44,882 nt of DNA. Source: an uncultured Verrucomicrobiota bacterium. Lineage in GTDB: Bacteria; Verrucomicrobiota; Verrucomicrobiia; Limisphaerales; UBA8199. The notes beneath the pieces are model-generated. The model made no database searches, was not told the DNA's origin, and worked only from the letters and a program-made list of their open reading frames with translations. This document shows, in pieces, positions 1 to 7,692 of the stretch. Positions within the stretch are counted from its first letter, which is position 1; each line of letters starts with the position of its first letter. Location: the NCBI GenBank assembly GCA_903873945.1, contig CAIQQM010000310.1:1-44882 (forward strand), in the 5' to 3' direction. The translations under genes and the position numbers were made by a program.

Positions 1-630
1 CCGCTGCGCGAGGAGGGCCCGTTCGGCGATCACACCGGCTATTATTCCCTGCCCGAGGCGTATCCCGTTTTTCACATCACGGCGATCACTCACCGGAGGG
101 ATGCCGTTTATCCCGCAACCCTCGTCGGCGTGCCGCCGATGGAGGATTTTTATCTGGGTAGCGCCTCGGTAAAACTTTTCCTGCCCGTGTTCAAAATGAA
201 CTTCCCTGAGATTGTGGATATCGCCCTGCCCGCCGAAGGCGTCTTCCACAACCTTGTCTTCGTCAGCATCCGGAAAAACTACCCGATGCAGGCCTATAAA
301 ATCATGCATGGCCTTTGGGGCATGGGCCAAATGATGTTCACCAAATACATTGTCGTCGTGGACCACGACGTGAACGTCCACCACACGAGCGAGGTCCTGT
401 TCCGCCTCTGTGCCAACACCGACCCGCAGCGGGACAGCATCTTCACGAAAGGCCCCGCCGATGTCCTCGACCATGCCACCACCGACCTCGCTGTCGGCTC
501 CAAGTTCGGCATCGACGCTACCCATAAACTGCCGGGCGAGGGTCACAAGCGTGGCTGGCCTCCCTTGATTCGGATGAGTGACGAGGTCCGCCAGAAGATC
601 GATTTGCTGCTCAAGGCACCGACCCCGTAA
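1..630 (+). CDS. ubiD: UbiD-family decarboxylase, C-terminal part (5' truncated by window edge)
   Basis: The frame is open from base 1 and ends at TAA 628-630, so only the last 209 residues are present. The first residues include EGPFGDHTGYYS, the hallmark active-site stretch of UbiD-type (de)carboxylases that use prenylated flavin. Further on are VGVPPMEDFYLG, KMNFPEIVDI and a C-terminal DHDVNVHH segment, all typical of the family. UbiD enzymes decarboxylate aromatic acids in ubiquinone or menaquinone synthesis. Given the likely phylum, a role in a menaquinone or futalosine-type route is an inference. The missing N-terminus and upstream neighbours prevent a finer assignment. A GC-rich hairpin lies about 25 bases after the stop. 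Confidence 0.9.
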   Translation, partial: PLREEGPFGDHTGYYSLPEAYPVFHITAITHRRDAVYPATLVGVPPMEDFYLGSASVKLFLPVFKMNFPEIVDIALPAEGVFHNLVFVSIRKNYPMQAYKIMHGLWGMGQMMFTKYIVVVDHDVNVHHTSEVLFRLCANTDPQRDSIFTKGPADVLDHATTDLAVGSKFGIDATHKLPGEGHKRGWPPLIRMSDEVRQKIDLLLKAPTP

Positions 631-653
631 TCCCGGGCGGTAGCCCCGAGGCT

Positions 654-675
654 CCCTTCTCCTGGGGGAGAAGGG
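654..675 (+). repeat. Hairpin of a dispersed spacer repeat downstream of ubiD
   Basis: CCCTTCTCC and GGAGAAGGG form a perfect 9-bp stem around a 4-base loop, followed by a CTGGGGATGAGGG tail. The same kind of sequence (CCCTCTCCC, then GGGCTTGGGTGA) recurs at about 28135-28175, inside the 3' end of murG. A T-rich stretch (TTTTTTATTTTTC) starts about 25 bases after the stem. That is too far for a classic intrinsic terminator, although the hairpin may still help end ubiD transcripts. Confidence 0.5.
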
Positions 676-1233
676 CTGGGGATGAGGGTGGACCTTTTTT
701 ATTTTTCTTGTGCATTTGAATCCGTGTTCCATCCGTGGCCAAAATCCATTTTCCCCGTCTGTGATGGGAAGTCGAACTTCGACTCTCTGTTTTCACGGAC
801 TCGTGGCTGTCACCGAGGCCGCCGGAACATGCGCCAGCTTTTGGACTGCGGCAGTCCTTCCGCCTTCGCCAGGTTTAATCCGTCTAAAGTTCTAGGCCCT
901 CCCCATCTGTGAAATCTGTGGCTAAACACTTGCTCGCCCCTATTTTGCCTTATTGTATCACATAAATAAAATACTTTTATTGTCTTGTGCAACTAACCTG
1001 AATGTGCTAGGTGTATGAAAACGACATGATACAGAGTTCCATGAGCGCCGCAAACCCGGCCGCGAACGGAATTGAAAGCGGGCTCTCCGCCGTTGGACGG
1101 GGCTCGCAGGTCATGAATATATTCAACAAAACGAGAGGGCTTCTGGCGTTTGGGCGGCGGGCGGTTCATCGCCGCTTTCTTCCCGGACCGTCAACCCGGA
1201 CGACCGGGCAATCCTCCGAAAATTCTGTTTTTG

Positions 1234-1269
1234 GTGTACCCAGGTGTACAAAAGTGTACGCGGGTGTAC
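1234..1269. repeat. Four GTGTAC boxes at exact 10-bp spacing
   Basis: GTGTAC occurs at 1234-1239, 1244-1249, 1254-1259 and 1264-1269, so successive copies start exactly 10 bases apart and three are preceded by G. One-turn spacing would place all copies on the same face of the DNA helix, which is how arrays of protein-binding boxes often look. No gene start close by explains it as a promoter operator, so its function is unknown. Confidence 0.6.
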
Positions 1270-1503
1270 CGCGCCCCACACTCGCCCCTCGACCATCCTT
1301 CCTCTATTTCCCCGCGCATACCAAAACCGGTGTCAAAACGGGCCAAATCATGCCCAAAAGTGCCTTGGAACAGGTTCGGGACGTTGTCGGCGCGAGGTTC
1401 GGCCTGCAGTTTACGAATTCCGCACTCCGCACTCCGCATTCGGCAGATCAGTCCGCGCCATGGACCGTGCGAGAATATCATCCAACAGAAAAAACGCCCC
1501 AAT

Positions 1504-1572
1504 TTGGTCAAGTTTTGGTCAAGTTTGGATTTCCCCCAGCCGTTCCGAAATCGGAAAACGGACCGATTTCGG
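1504..1572. repeat. TTGGTCAAG direct repeats and a CCGAAATCGG inverted repeat
   Basis: TTGGTCAAG occurs twice in tandem at about 1504-1523, and related GGTCAG/GGTCCG words follow at 1571-1584. Between them CCGAAATCGG (1545-1554) and its complement CCGATTTCGG (1563-1572) form an inverted repeat with 10-bp arms and an 8-base centre. The structure could be a hairpin or a dyad binding site. No T-run follows, so it is not a standard terminator. Confidence 0.5.
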
Positions 1573-1704
1573 TCAGTTTTGGTCCGCTTCCATCCCTTAA
1601 CCACGCCGCCGGTTTGATATATGAATAGCTCCCCCTCCGCCACCACTCCACCCCAAAAGACTTCCTGTGAAGTTGGGATCAAACGCGCTCGGTGCTCACA
1701 CAGC

Positions 1705-2067
1705 CTAGGTCTCCGGCGACTGGAGCGCATCCTGTTCAGCGGCGTACTTAATCACTTTCACCTTCTCCAAAGTCACAAGTCCGCCCTTCATCATTTCATC
1801 CAGCACGGGCAGGAAGGAGTTCAACTTTTCTTCCGAATCTACGATCTCGATGACGAGCGGGAGGTCTATGGAGAGCCGGAGAATCTTGGCGGTATGCAAC
1901 CGGCTCGATTTGCCGAAACCCATCGGCCCCCGAAACACGGTCGCGCCCGCCAGATGCATTTCGCGCGCCTTCAACACAATCGCCTCATAGAGCGGCTGAT
2001 GGTTCCACCGGTCTGATTCCCCGATAAAAATGCGCAACAACATCGCGTCCTGAGGCAGGTGCATCAT
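1705..2067 (-). CDS. DUF190 family protein
   Basis: This small protein (120 aa) begins MMHLPQDAMLLRIFIGESDR and contains PLYEAIVLKAREMHLAGATV and PLVIEIVDSEEKLNSFLP. That pattern is typical of DUF190 proteins, which have a PII-like ferredoxin fold. It starts one base after the crcB stop, so the two genes are almost certainly co-transcribed and both fall under the fluoride riboswitch upstream. DUF190 genes commonly accompany crcB. A sensory or modulatory role for the channel is suspected from that association, but the biochemical function is not established. The fold predicts a soluble oligomer rather than a membrane protein, and no transmembrane segment is seen. Confidence 0.85.
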   Translation of the reverse strand: MMHLPQDAMLLRIFIGESDRWNHQPLYEAIVLKAREMHLAGATVFRGPMGFGKSSRLHTAKILRLSIDLPLVIEIVDSEEKLNSFLPVLDEMMKGGLVTLEKVKVIKYAAEQDALQSPET

Positions 2068-2068
2068 A

Positions 2069-2467
2069 CTAATGTCCTTTCATTGGGTTGAAGTTCTGAG
2101 CCGCCAGATAGCCGAGCCAAACGGCCACGAGACAAAGCCCAAGCGACAGCACCGCGTTGGCCCCGGCATGGAGCCATTCGCCATCGCGCGCCAGGTTGAG
2201 GGTTTGCAGGCTGAACGAGGAAAAAGTCGTATAGCCGCCGCAAACGCCCACCATGAAAAACACGCGAAACGCGGGCGAGACCAGCCACCGGCCTTCCGGC
2301 GCTGTCAGCGCCGCGAAGAACCCGATCGCGAAAGACCCGGTAACGTTGATCAGGAGCGTGCCGACCGGGAACGTCTCGCCCCAAAAACGTGAGACGAGAT
2401 CGTTGATCCAAAAACGTCCGATGGTGCCTATCGCCCCACCCAGACCAACCCAAAAATAGTTCAGCAT
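2069..2467 (-). CDS. crcB: Fluoride ion channel CrcB/Fluc
   Basis: This 132-residue membrane protein has four hydrophobic segments and the family signatures GGAIGTIGRFWIND near the N-terminus, GTLLINVTGSFAIGFF in the second helix and GVCGGYTTFSSFSLQT in the third. Fluc proteins form dual-topology dimers that export fluoride. The length is normal for a single-domain homodimer. Translation starts at ATG 2467-2465, preceded by AGGA with 5-base spacing. That AGGA lies inside a hairpin directly after the fluoride aptamer, which points to fluoride-controlled translation. DUF190 follows after one base. Confidence 0.95.
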   Translation of the reverse strand: MLNYFWVGLGGAIGTIGRFWINDLVSRFWGETFPVGTLLINVTGSFAIGFFAALTAPEGRWLVSPAFRVFFMVGVCGGYTTFSSFSLQTLNLARDGEWLHAGANAVLSLGLCLVAVWLGYLAAQNFNPMKGH

Positions 2468-2471
2468 AAGA

Positions 2472-2487
2472 ATCCTATCGACAGGAT
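2472..2487 (-). promoter_or_regulatory. Hairpin sequestering the crcB Shine-Dalgarno sequence
   Basis: Read on the minus strand, ATCCT, a six-base loop and AGGAT form a short stem. AGGA of the 3' arm is the crcB Shine-Dalgarno sequence, 5 bases before ATG. The loop-side word TCCTGTCGA also occurs at the 3' end of the aptamer, so two copies of an anti-Shine-Dalgarno sequence are available. This is a plausible translational expression platform. The switching itself is inferred. Confidence 0.6.
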
Positions 2488-2493
2488 GTTATT

Positions 2494-2571
2494 CGACAGG
2501 AGTTATCAGCCCTGAAAACTTTCGGGCGGTTCTCCCCCGAAAGCTTTCGGGGGAAGGCAAACCCCATTGCC
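2494..2571 (-). promoter_or_regulatory. Fluoride riboswitch (crcB motif) upstream of crcB
   Basis: On the minus strand the segment opens with GGCAATGGGGTTTGCC, in which GGCAA pairs with TTGCC as P1. A perfect 20-base palindromic hairpin (2534-2553) follows, then AACCGCCC (2531-2524), a short loop, and GGGCTGATAACTCCTG ending near 2494. The order P1, variable hairpin, AACCGCC, GGCTGAT-ACTCCT is that of the crcB/fluoride aptamer. The P1 pair GGCAA/TTGCC looks like a compensatory change from the common GGCGA/TCGCC. It sits 27-104 bases before the crcB start, the expected position for controlling fluoride export. Confidence 0.88.
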
Positions 2572-2664
2572 GTGGTGCAACGTGCCCAGAAGTCCAATGC
2601 CCGGCAATAAGAAACGCGCTTTCCCTTCGCTGCGCGGCTTAATACCAACTGGGAACTGCGCTTT

Positions 2665-4917
2665 TCAGGACAGCCTTTTCTCCGTCGATCCCTCTCCCAA
2701 CCTCGCCGATTTGGCTAATATGGCGGAGAGGGGCGGCTGCCTTTTATCACCACTCACCACGCTGTCGGCTGATAACGGCGCTGCCGAGATGTGCCCGCCC
2801 ATCGGATTGTCCAGACTGAGTTTGATGACCTTGAGCAAGGCATGGGCATCGTACGGTTTTCGCAGGAATTCAACCTGTCGCTGCAAACCAACATCCCCTT
2901 TGAGCACTTCCGAGCTGTAACCGCTCACATAAACGACACGCAAGCGCGGGTCCCAAGCTTGAAGCGTCCGCGCCAGGTCACCGCCACTCATCCCGTTTGG
3001 CATCACCATGTCCGTCACAAGCAAATCAATATGTGTGTGGCATTCCTTCCAAAGCGCTACCGCCTTTGGGCCATCCGCAGCCTCGAATACACGATAGCCG
3101 GCTCGTTCCAAAGTTACGCGTGCCATTTCCCGCACGATCTCCTCATCTTCGACAACTAGAATTGCCTCGCCGAAACTCGATCGAAGCATCGGACCAAAAG
3201 GCTCCTCGGCTACCACACCCGCTACCGTCTCTTTGTCGCAAGCCGGCAGGAAAACCTTGAAGGCCGAGCCCCGGCCGACCTCACTCGATACCTCGATCCA
3301 GCCTTGGTGTTGTTGAACGATTCCGTGGACAGTGGAAAGTCCTAATCCCGTGCCCTTGCCGACTTCCTTGGTGGTGTAAAACGGATCGAAAATGTGGCTG
3401 AGAACCTCGCGGCTCATGCCACAGCCAGTATCCGACACCGTCAGACAAACGAATCGCCCCGGACGCGCGTCGAGCACCTCACGCGCGGCTCGCTCATTAA
3501 CCCTAACGTAACTGGTGGAAATCCGAATGACGCCCCCGGCGGGCATAGCGTCTCTCGCGTTAAGGGCAAGGTTGATAACAATTTGCTCCATGTTGGCCTC
3601 ATCCGCACACGTGAGCGGAAGGTCCGCCGCGCAATCCAACTGCAGTTCGTAATGTTCGCCCAACAGTCGTCCGAGCATTTTCTGAAGATCGTTGATTGCG
3701 GTGGAAAGACTGAGCGGCTTGAGCTGGAGCGGCTGTTTACGGCTGAAAGTCAGTAATCGCCGCGTAAGAGCGGCGGCGCGCTGACTGGCCTGCACGATAC
3801 GCTCAACCGATTCGGCAGCGGTCTGCCGATCGCCCTGGTTGCCGCGCAACAAGCAAGCATGACCCTGGATGACGGTGAGAATATTGTTGAATTCGTGAGC
3901 GATACCGGCAGTCAAACATCCGACGGCCTCCATCTTATGGGCCTGGCGCAACTGACCCTCCAGCTTCAGACGCTGAGTAATGTCTTCGGCAATGAGCAAC
4001 AGGCTTGGACCGGTCACGAGGGTGATCGGCTCGACCCAAACGAGCGTGTTGCGAGTCATTCCATCGCCACGCCGGAGCAGGAAGGGCCGGCTGTGAACTC
4101 CGTCTCCAGCCTTGAGGGTGTCGGCGGAAAGCGGACCTTCGTTTTCCCAGAGGCGCAGCTCTTCCGCGGTGCGTTGAAGAAGTTGCCCGGCATCGTAACC
4201 TGTCAGATCAAGGAAGCTGGGATTGGCGTCCAAAAAACGCCTTCCGGCCCGGTCTTGAATCGCCATCGCCATTGGGCTGGCTCGAAAAGCCTTGGCAAAT
4301 CGTTCCTCGGAAATCCGCAAGACTTCCTCGACGCACTTTCGTTCCTGGATTTCCCGCTGCAACTTCTCGGTTCGTTCACGGACCATGCGGTCCAGGTCTT
4401 CCATGCGGAGTTTTGCCTGCCGCGCCAGAGCCCATTTCGCGGTAAGGGCATAGGCAAGCTGCAACACTTCCGTTGTATCAAAAGGTTTTTTGAGTATCAG
4501 CAACCGATCCACCAGGCCAAGCCGGCGGCCCATGTCATCCCATGAATAATCCGAGTAAGCCGTGCAGATAACCGCTTGCATCTCCGGATAGCATTGCCAG
4601 ATGCGTTCGAGGGTCTCCACTCCGTCCCACCCCGGGGGCATGCGCACGTCCACAAACGCCATCGCGTAGGGGTCATTCTCATCGAGAGCGCGCTGGACAA
4701 GCGCCAACCCCTCCTGCCCTTGAAATGCCGAATCGATGCGGAACCCGGGGCGATCGACAGGTTTTTCCGTGCTGCCAAACAACGCATTCTCCAGATCCTG
4801 AAGACGCCCCCCACCCGCGCCCTGCCCGCCGAGTATTTTCCGAAAATCGGAGTGGATCGACTCATTATCGTCGATGATCAGAATGCGGGGCAGGAGACTG
4901 TCTGGCTGATCGTTCAT
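2665..4917 (-). CDS. Hybrid sensor histidine kinase (REC-PAS-HisKA-HATPase-REC)
   Basis: The 750-aa protein is entirely soluble. An N-terminal receiver (about 10-160; acidic DD 16-17, phosphoacceptor D90 in FVDVRMPP, K143 in LKKPF) is followed by a coiled linker and a PAS domain (about 200-318). Then comes a HisKA dimerisation domain with H341 in GIAHEFNN and an HATPase_c domain (about 435-560, with NLALNARDAM, DTGCGM and GTGLGLSTV). The C-terminal receiver (about 584-705) has D636 in LLVTDMVMP. Such proteins pass phosphate from an upstream kinase or to a downstream partner. Its start overlaps the stop of the neighbouring kinase gene by ATGA, implying translational coupling. No DNA-binding response regulator is nearby, so the output is unknown. 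Confidence 0.92.
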   Translation of the reverse strand: MNDQPDSLLPRILIIDDNESIHSDFRKILGGQGAGGGRLQDLENALFGSTEKPVDRPGFRIDSAFQGQEGLALVQRALDENDPYAMAFVDVRMPPGWDGVETLERIWQCYPEMQAVICTAYSDYSWDDMGRRLGLVDRLLILKKPFDTTEVLQLAYALTAKWALARQAKLRMEDLDRMVRERTEKLQREIQERKCVEEVLRISEERFAKAFRASPMAMAIQDRAGRRFLDANPSFLDLTGYDAGQLLQRTAEELRLWENEGPLSADTLKAGDGVHSRPFLLRRGDGMTRNTLVWVEPITLVTGPSLLLIAEDITQRLKLEGQLRQAHKMEAVGCLTAGIAHEFNNILTVIQGHACLLRGNQGDRQTAAESVERIVQASQRAAALTRRLLTFSRKQPLQLKPLSLSTAINDLQKMLGRLLGEHYELQLDCAADLPLTCADEANMEQIVINLALNARDAMPAGGVIRISTSYVRVNERAAREVLDARPGRFVCLTVSDTGCGMSREVLSHIFDPFYTTKEVGKGTGLGLSTVHGIVQQHQGWIEVSSEVGRGSAFKVFLPACDKETVAGVVAEEPFGPMLRSSFGEAILVVEDEEIVREMARVTLERAGYRVFEAADGPKAVALWKECHTHIDLLVTDMVMPNGMSGGDLARTLQAWDPRLRVVYVSGYSSEVLKGDVGLQRQVEFLRKPYDAHALLKVIKLSLDNPMGGHISAAPLSADSVVSGDKRQPPLSAILAKSARLGEGSTEKRLS

Positions 4918-5990
4918 GACGTGGATGCCGGCGGTTTCAGCGGCAGCTTCAAGGTGAAGACCGCTCCCCTGCCTGTGCCTTCGCTGTGGACTGCAAGTGT
5001 GCCATTCAAGTCCCGCGCGGCTTGCGCACTGCTGTGCAGACCGAACCCGTGCCCGTTGCGGCGCGTGGTAAATCCACGCTCAAAAATCCGCGCAAGGTTC
5101 TCCGGGGGTATTCCGACCCCGTTGTCATTGACTTGAATTTGCACATAGTCTTCGCCGGCGCAAGCCACCCGCAGCGTCAATTCCTTATCACGCCGCTTCG
5201 CTTCGCTCACCGCGTATTTCGCGTTTTGAATCAAATTGACGAGGATTTGCAGGACCTTGTGCTTATCCACCAGAATCGGAGGCACGTGCTCGATTTGGCG
5301 ATGGAGTTCCACCGCGTGCCGCTCTAATGCCGCCGCGTTGATCTGCAAGGCATCCTCAACAAGGCGCGCCACATCCACCGTCTCCTGAACGCCGGCCAAC
5401 TTTGCATAATTCTGCTGCATGGCCACAATCCGGTTCACATGGTCCACATGCTTTCGAAGCTGGCTCAGTTCGGCTGACAGGAATGCCTTCTCCTCCTCGA
5501 AGCTCTGACTTAGCGCCATTAGATACTCGCCAATGTGTTTGCCTTGCGGATTTGTCGTCAGAAATTCGCTGAGTTGATCCGCGTTCTGGTTCAGCAGTTG
5601 CGCAACCTTCGCCAGCTTGGAGTAGCTGCAGTCTCTCACCCGGTCGCTGGCCAACGAACATGACACATTGACACTGTTAAGCGCATTCCCCACGTTATGC
5701 AACACATCGGTGGCGACCTCCGCCATGCCGGCAAATCGCGAAGTCTCCAGCAGTTGCTTACGCGCGAGTTCCAGCTCTGCCCGGGTTTCCTGCAGCGCCT
5801 CCTGCAAGCTGGCCACATCGGTGAGGAAAGCATCGTCCTGGTCGTTGAAATGGGTGGCAGGTTTTGCCTTGGTTTGCCGGCCATTTCTGGCGGCGGGTTT
5901 CAGCACGGCTTTGCGTCCAACTCCCGAACGCACCTTCCCTAAGCGTCCGGTTTGTTTACTTAAATCTGAAGCGTATAGCATTCTTTTCAT
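4914..5990 (-). CDS. Sensor histidine kinase, soluble, HNVGN-type
   Basis: Starting at ATG 5990, the product has 358 residues. A basic N-terminal region without membrane segments leads into a coiled coil (about 60-85) and a divergent dimerisation helix with the candidate phospho-histidine in VLHNVGNALNSV (about residue 98). The HATPase_c domain carries VNLIQNAKYA (N box), NDNGVGIP (G1) and GHGFGLHSSA (G2), so ATP binding looks intact. An in-frame TTG at 6008 would add six residues, but ATG 5990 is preferred. The gene overlaps the hybrid kinase by four bases. The most natural reading is that this kinase feeds the receiver of that protein. The input signal is not evident. Confidence 0.9.
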   Translation of the reverse strand: MKRMLYASDLSKQTGRLGKVRSGVGRKAVLKPAARNGRQTKAKPATHFNDQDDAFLTDVASLQEALQETRAELELARKQLLETSRFAGMAEVATDVLHNVGNALNSVNVSCSLASDRVRDCSYSKLAKVAQLLNQNADQLSEFLTTNPQGKHIGEYLMALSQSFEEEKAFLSAELSQLRKHVDHVNRIVAMQQNYAKLAGVQETVDVARLVEDALQINAAALERHAVELHRQIEHVPPILVDKHKVLQILVNLIQNAKYAVSEAKRRDKELTLRVACAGEDYVQIQVNDNGVGIPPENLARIFERGFTTRRNGHGFGLHSSAQAARDLNGTLAVHSEGTGRGAVFTLKLPLKPPASTS

Positions 5991-6068
5991 AGTTGAAAAC
6001 AACCACAAACGCGTGCATCAAAACAGGCACGCCGTTCAGACACTCCGCCGTCCGAAAAATGTCTTTAG

Positions 6069-6097
6069 TATATAATCCTGCGGCTGCTGTCCGCCAA
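6069..6097 (-). promoter_or_regulatory. Candidate sigma-70-type promoter for the kinase operon
   Basis: Read on the minus strand, TTGGCG (6097-6092) and TATATA (6074-6069) are separated by 17 bases and lie about 80 bases before the kinase start codon. Spacing and -10 composition fit a housekeeping promoter. This is a sequence match only. Confidence 0.4.
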
Positions 6098-6168
6098 AAG
6101 AGCAGTTATTATGCCCCCCCCCTCGCTACGCTGCATTATGAATAGGATTAGAGGCAAGCTTATGCGGC

Positions 6169-6189
6169 ACTGTCACAAAATGTGACAGT
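6169..6189. promoter_or_regulatory. Perfect dyad ACTGTCACA-N3-TGTGACAGT, operator-like
   Basis: Nine-base arms at 6169-6177 and 6181-6189 are exact complements around AAA, in an AT-richer stretch about 180 bases upstream of the kinase start and just downstream of the decayed RND fragment. No T-run follows on either strand, so a terminator is unlikely. A dimeric regulator site is the better guess. Which gene it serves is unclear. Confidence 0.5.
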
Positions 6190-6262
6190 CAATTGACACC
6201 AGTTTGTCCCATCAGAGTTGAAGCGAATCCGGCGGCTGCGGGGGAACGTTCCTCATTCGAGG

Positions 6263-6457
6263 TCAAGGCGCGAGCCTCTTCAAACAGCATGAGCGCCACA
6301 GATAGTAGATGGCCGGATAGACCAGCAGTTCCATCATGGTGGATGTGACACCGCCGCCCACCATCGGCGTGGCGATGCGTTTCATAACGTCCGCACCGGT
6401 GCCCGTGGCTCCCAGGGCCAAGCCGCCAATGCTGACGCAAGCGGTCATGGCTTTAGG
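6263..6457 (-). pseudogene. Remnant of the C-terminus of a heavy-metal RND efflux pump (CusA/CzcA type)
   Basis: Read leftward from about 6457, the frame gives PKAMTACVSIGG, then TGADVMKRIATPMVGG, VTSTMMELLVYPAIYYLW and a stop. This matches the last transmembrane region of CusA/CzcA-type pumps, where a G-ADVM-RIA-PMVGGM sequence is followed by ST, LL, a hydrophobic run and PAIY-LW. Only about 60 of roughly 1,040 residues remain, and the frame runs straight into the argG stop codon region with no start of its own. The rest of the gene is absent. This is a deletion scar left by a lost metal-export gene, and it lies beside the palindromic site at 6169. Confidence 0.75.
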
Positions 6458-6465
6458 GCAATCGG

Positions 6466-7692
6466 TTATTTCTTCTTCCGTCGCACGCTTGCCGCCACCT
6501 TCAGTCTCAGGGCATTGAGTCGGATGAAGCCAGTGGCATCGTCCTGGTTGTAAGCTTTGGTCGGGTCAGCTTCCATGGTAGCGATGGCAGGGCTGTAAAG
6601 ACTAACCGGAGATTTGCGTCCGGCGACCATGATGTTGCCTTTATAGAGCTTTACCCGGACGGTGCCAGTCACATTTTTCTGGCTCTCGGTCACAAAAGCC
6701 TGCAACGCCAGCCGCTCGGGAGCAAACCAATAGCCGTAATAGACAAGCTCGGCGTAACGCGGGATGAGCGAGTCGCGAAGATGCATCACTTCGCGGTCCA
6801 TGGTGATGGTCTCCATCTGGCGATGGGCGAAGTGGAGGATGGCGCCGCCGGGGGTCTCGTAGACCCCGCGGGATTTCATGCCGACATAGCGATTCTCAAC
6901 CATATCAACGCGGCCAACACCATGCCTGCCGCCGAGCTTGTTGAGCAGTTTCATCACGCCGAGCGGGTTCAGTTGTTTGTTGTTAACGGCGACGCAGTTG
7001 CCTTTCACGAAATCAAGCGTGACAAACTCGGGCCGGTTGGGAGCGGCCTCAGGGGCAACACTAAGCTTGAACATATCCCTGTTCTTCGGAGCAAAAGCAT
7101 CCATCCATGGGTCTTCGAGAATGCCGGCTTCGAAGGAGATATGCAGCAGGTTGCGGTCACTGGAGTAAGGTTTCCTGGCGGAGGCCTGCACGGGAATCTT
7201 GTTCTCCGCGCAATAAGCAATCATCTCGGCACGTCCGGGAAATTGGTCACGAAACAGGCCATCACGCCAGGGGGCGATAATTTGCAAGTCGGGGGCGAGC
7301 GCCGCGGCGGCCAGTTCAAAACGCACCTGGTCGTTGCCCTTACCCGTGGCGCCATGAGCGAGGGCTTGAGCGTTTTCTTTCCGCGCGACCTCGATCATGC
7401 CCTTGGCGATGAGCGGGCGGGCTATGCTGGTGCCCAGAAAATACTGGCTCTCATAAACCGCGCCCGCTTGAAACATGGGAAAAATGAAATCGCGCGCGAA
7501 TTCCTCCTGCAAATCCACGATATAACATTTCGCTGCGCCAGTCCGTTTCGCTTTTGCTTTGAGGCCATTGAGTTCCTCCTCCTGCCCGATGTTGGCGCAA
7601 AACGCGATAATCTCCGCGCGATACTTTTCCTTGATCCATGACAAAATGACCGAGGTATCCAGGCCGCCCGAGTAAGCCAAAACAATTTTCAT
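6466..7692 (-). CDS. argG: Argininosuccinate synthase
   Basis: ArgG joins citrulline and aspartate with ATP to make argininosuccinate in arginine synthesis. The 408-residue product starts [15 protein letters not shown], the N-type ATP-pyrophosphatase P-loop (YSGGLDTS). It also carries the family segments [23 protein letters not shown] and [22 protein letters not shown]. The frame stays open upstream to 7851, but ATG 7692 places the P-loop at the normal N-terminal position, and the extra 53 residues do not resemble the family. No other arg gene is adjacent. The C-terminus ends in a basic RRKKK tail. No clear Shine-Dalgarno sequence precedes the start. Confidence 0.95.
   Translation of the reverse strand: MKIVLAYSGGLDTSVILSWIKEKYRAEIIAFCANIGQEEELNGLKAKAKRTGAAKCYIVDLQEEFARDFIFPMFQAGAVYESQYFLGTSIARPLIAKGMIEVARKENAQALAHGATGKGNDQVRFELAAAALAPDLQIIAPWRDGLFRDQFPGRAEMIAYCAENKIPVQASARKPYSSDRNLLHISFEAGILEDPWMDAFAPKNRDMFKLSVAPEAAPNRPEFVTLDFVKGNCVAVNNKQLNPLGVMKLLNKLGGRHGVGRVDMVENRYVGMKSRGVYETPGGAILHFAHRQMETITMDREVMHLRDSLIPRYAELVYYGYWFAPERLALQAFVTESQKNVTGTVRVKLYKGNIMVAGRKSPVSLYSPAIATMEADPTKAYNQDDATGFIRLNALRLKVAASVRRKKK

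Larger units (their letters stand above)
631..1704. other. Repeat-rich intergenic spacer without a convincing gene
   Basis: No open frame here reads like a protein. The longest (1011-1628, plus strand) is made of translated repeats and is low in recognisable structure. The spacer holds the hairpin repeat near 654 and two degenerate copies of an ATCCGTG/ATCTGTG-type motif around 718-748 and 904-930. It also holds the phased GTGTAC array at 1234-1269, a duplicated GCACTCC run near 1424-1440, and GGTCA repeats with an inverted repeat at 1504-1572. It separates two converging genes, ubiD and the DUF190 gene, so promoter content is not required. Confidence 0.6.

Noticed and set aside
1011-1628. 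205-codon plus-strand ORF from GTG, with overlapping ORFs in other frames
   Set aside because: It runs through the phased GTGTAC array and other repeats and shows no protein-like motifs. Three frames are open over the same stretch, as expected of biased non-coding DNA.
3859-4545. 228-codon plus-strand ORF opposite the hybrid kinase gene
   Set aside because: It is a shadow frame of the kinase gene, whose domains are continuous on the minus strand.
6189-6440. 83-codon minus-strand ORF over the RND remnant
   Set aside because: It is the wrong frame; the RND similarity is in the neighbouring frame (6263-6457).
6781-7641. 286-codon plus-strand ORF opposite argG
   Set aside because: The opposite strand encodes an intact ArgG with all motifs; the long antisense frame follows from codon bias.
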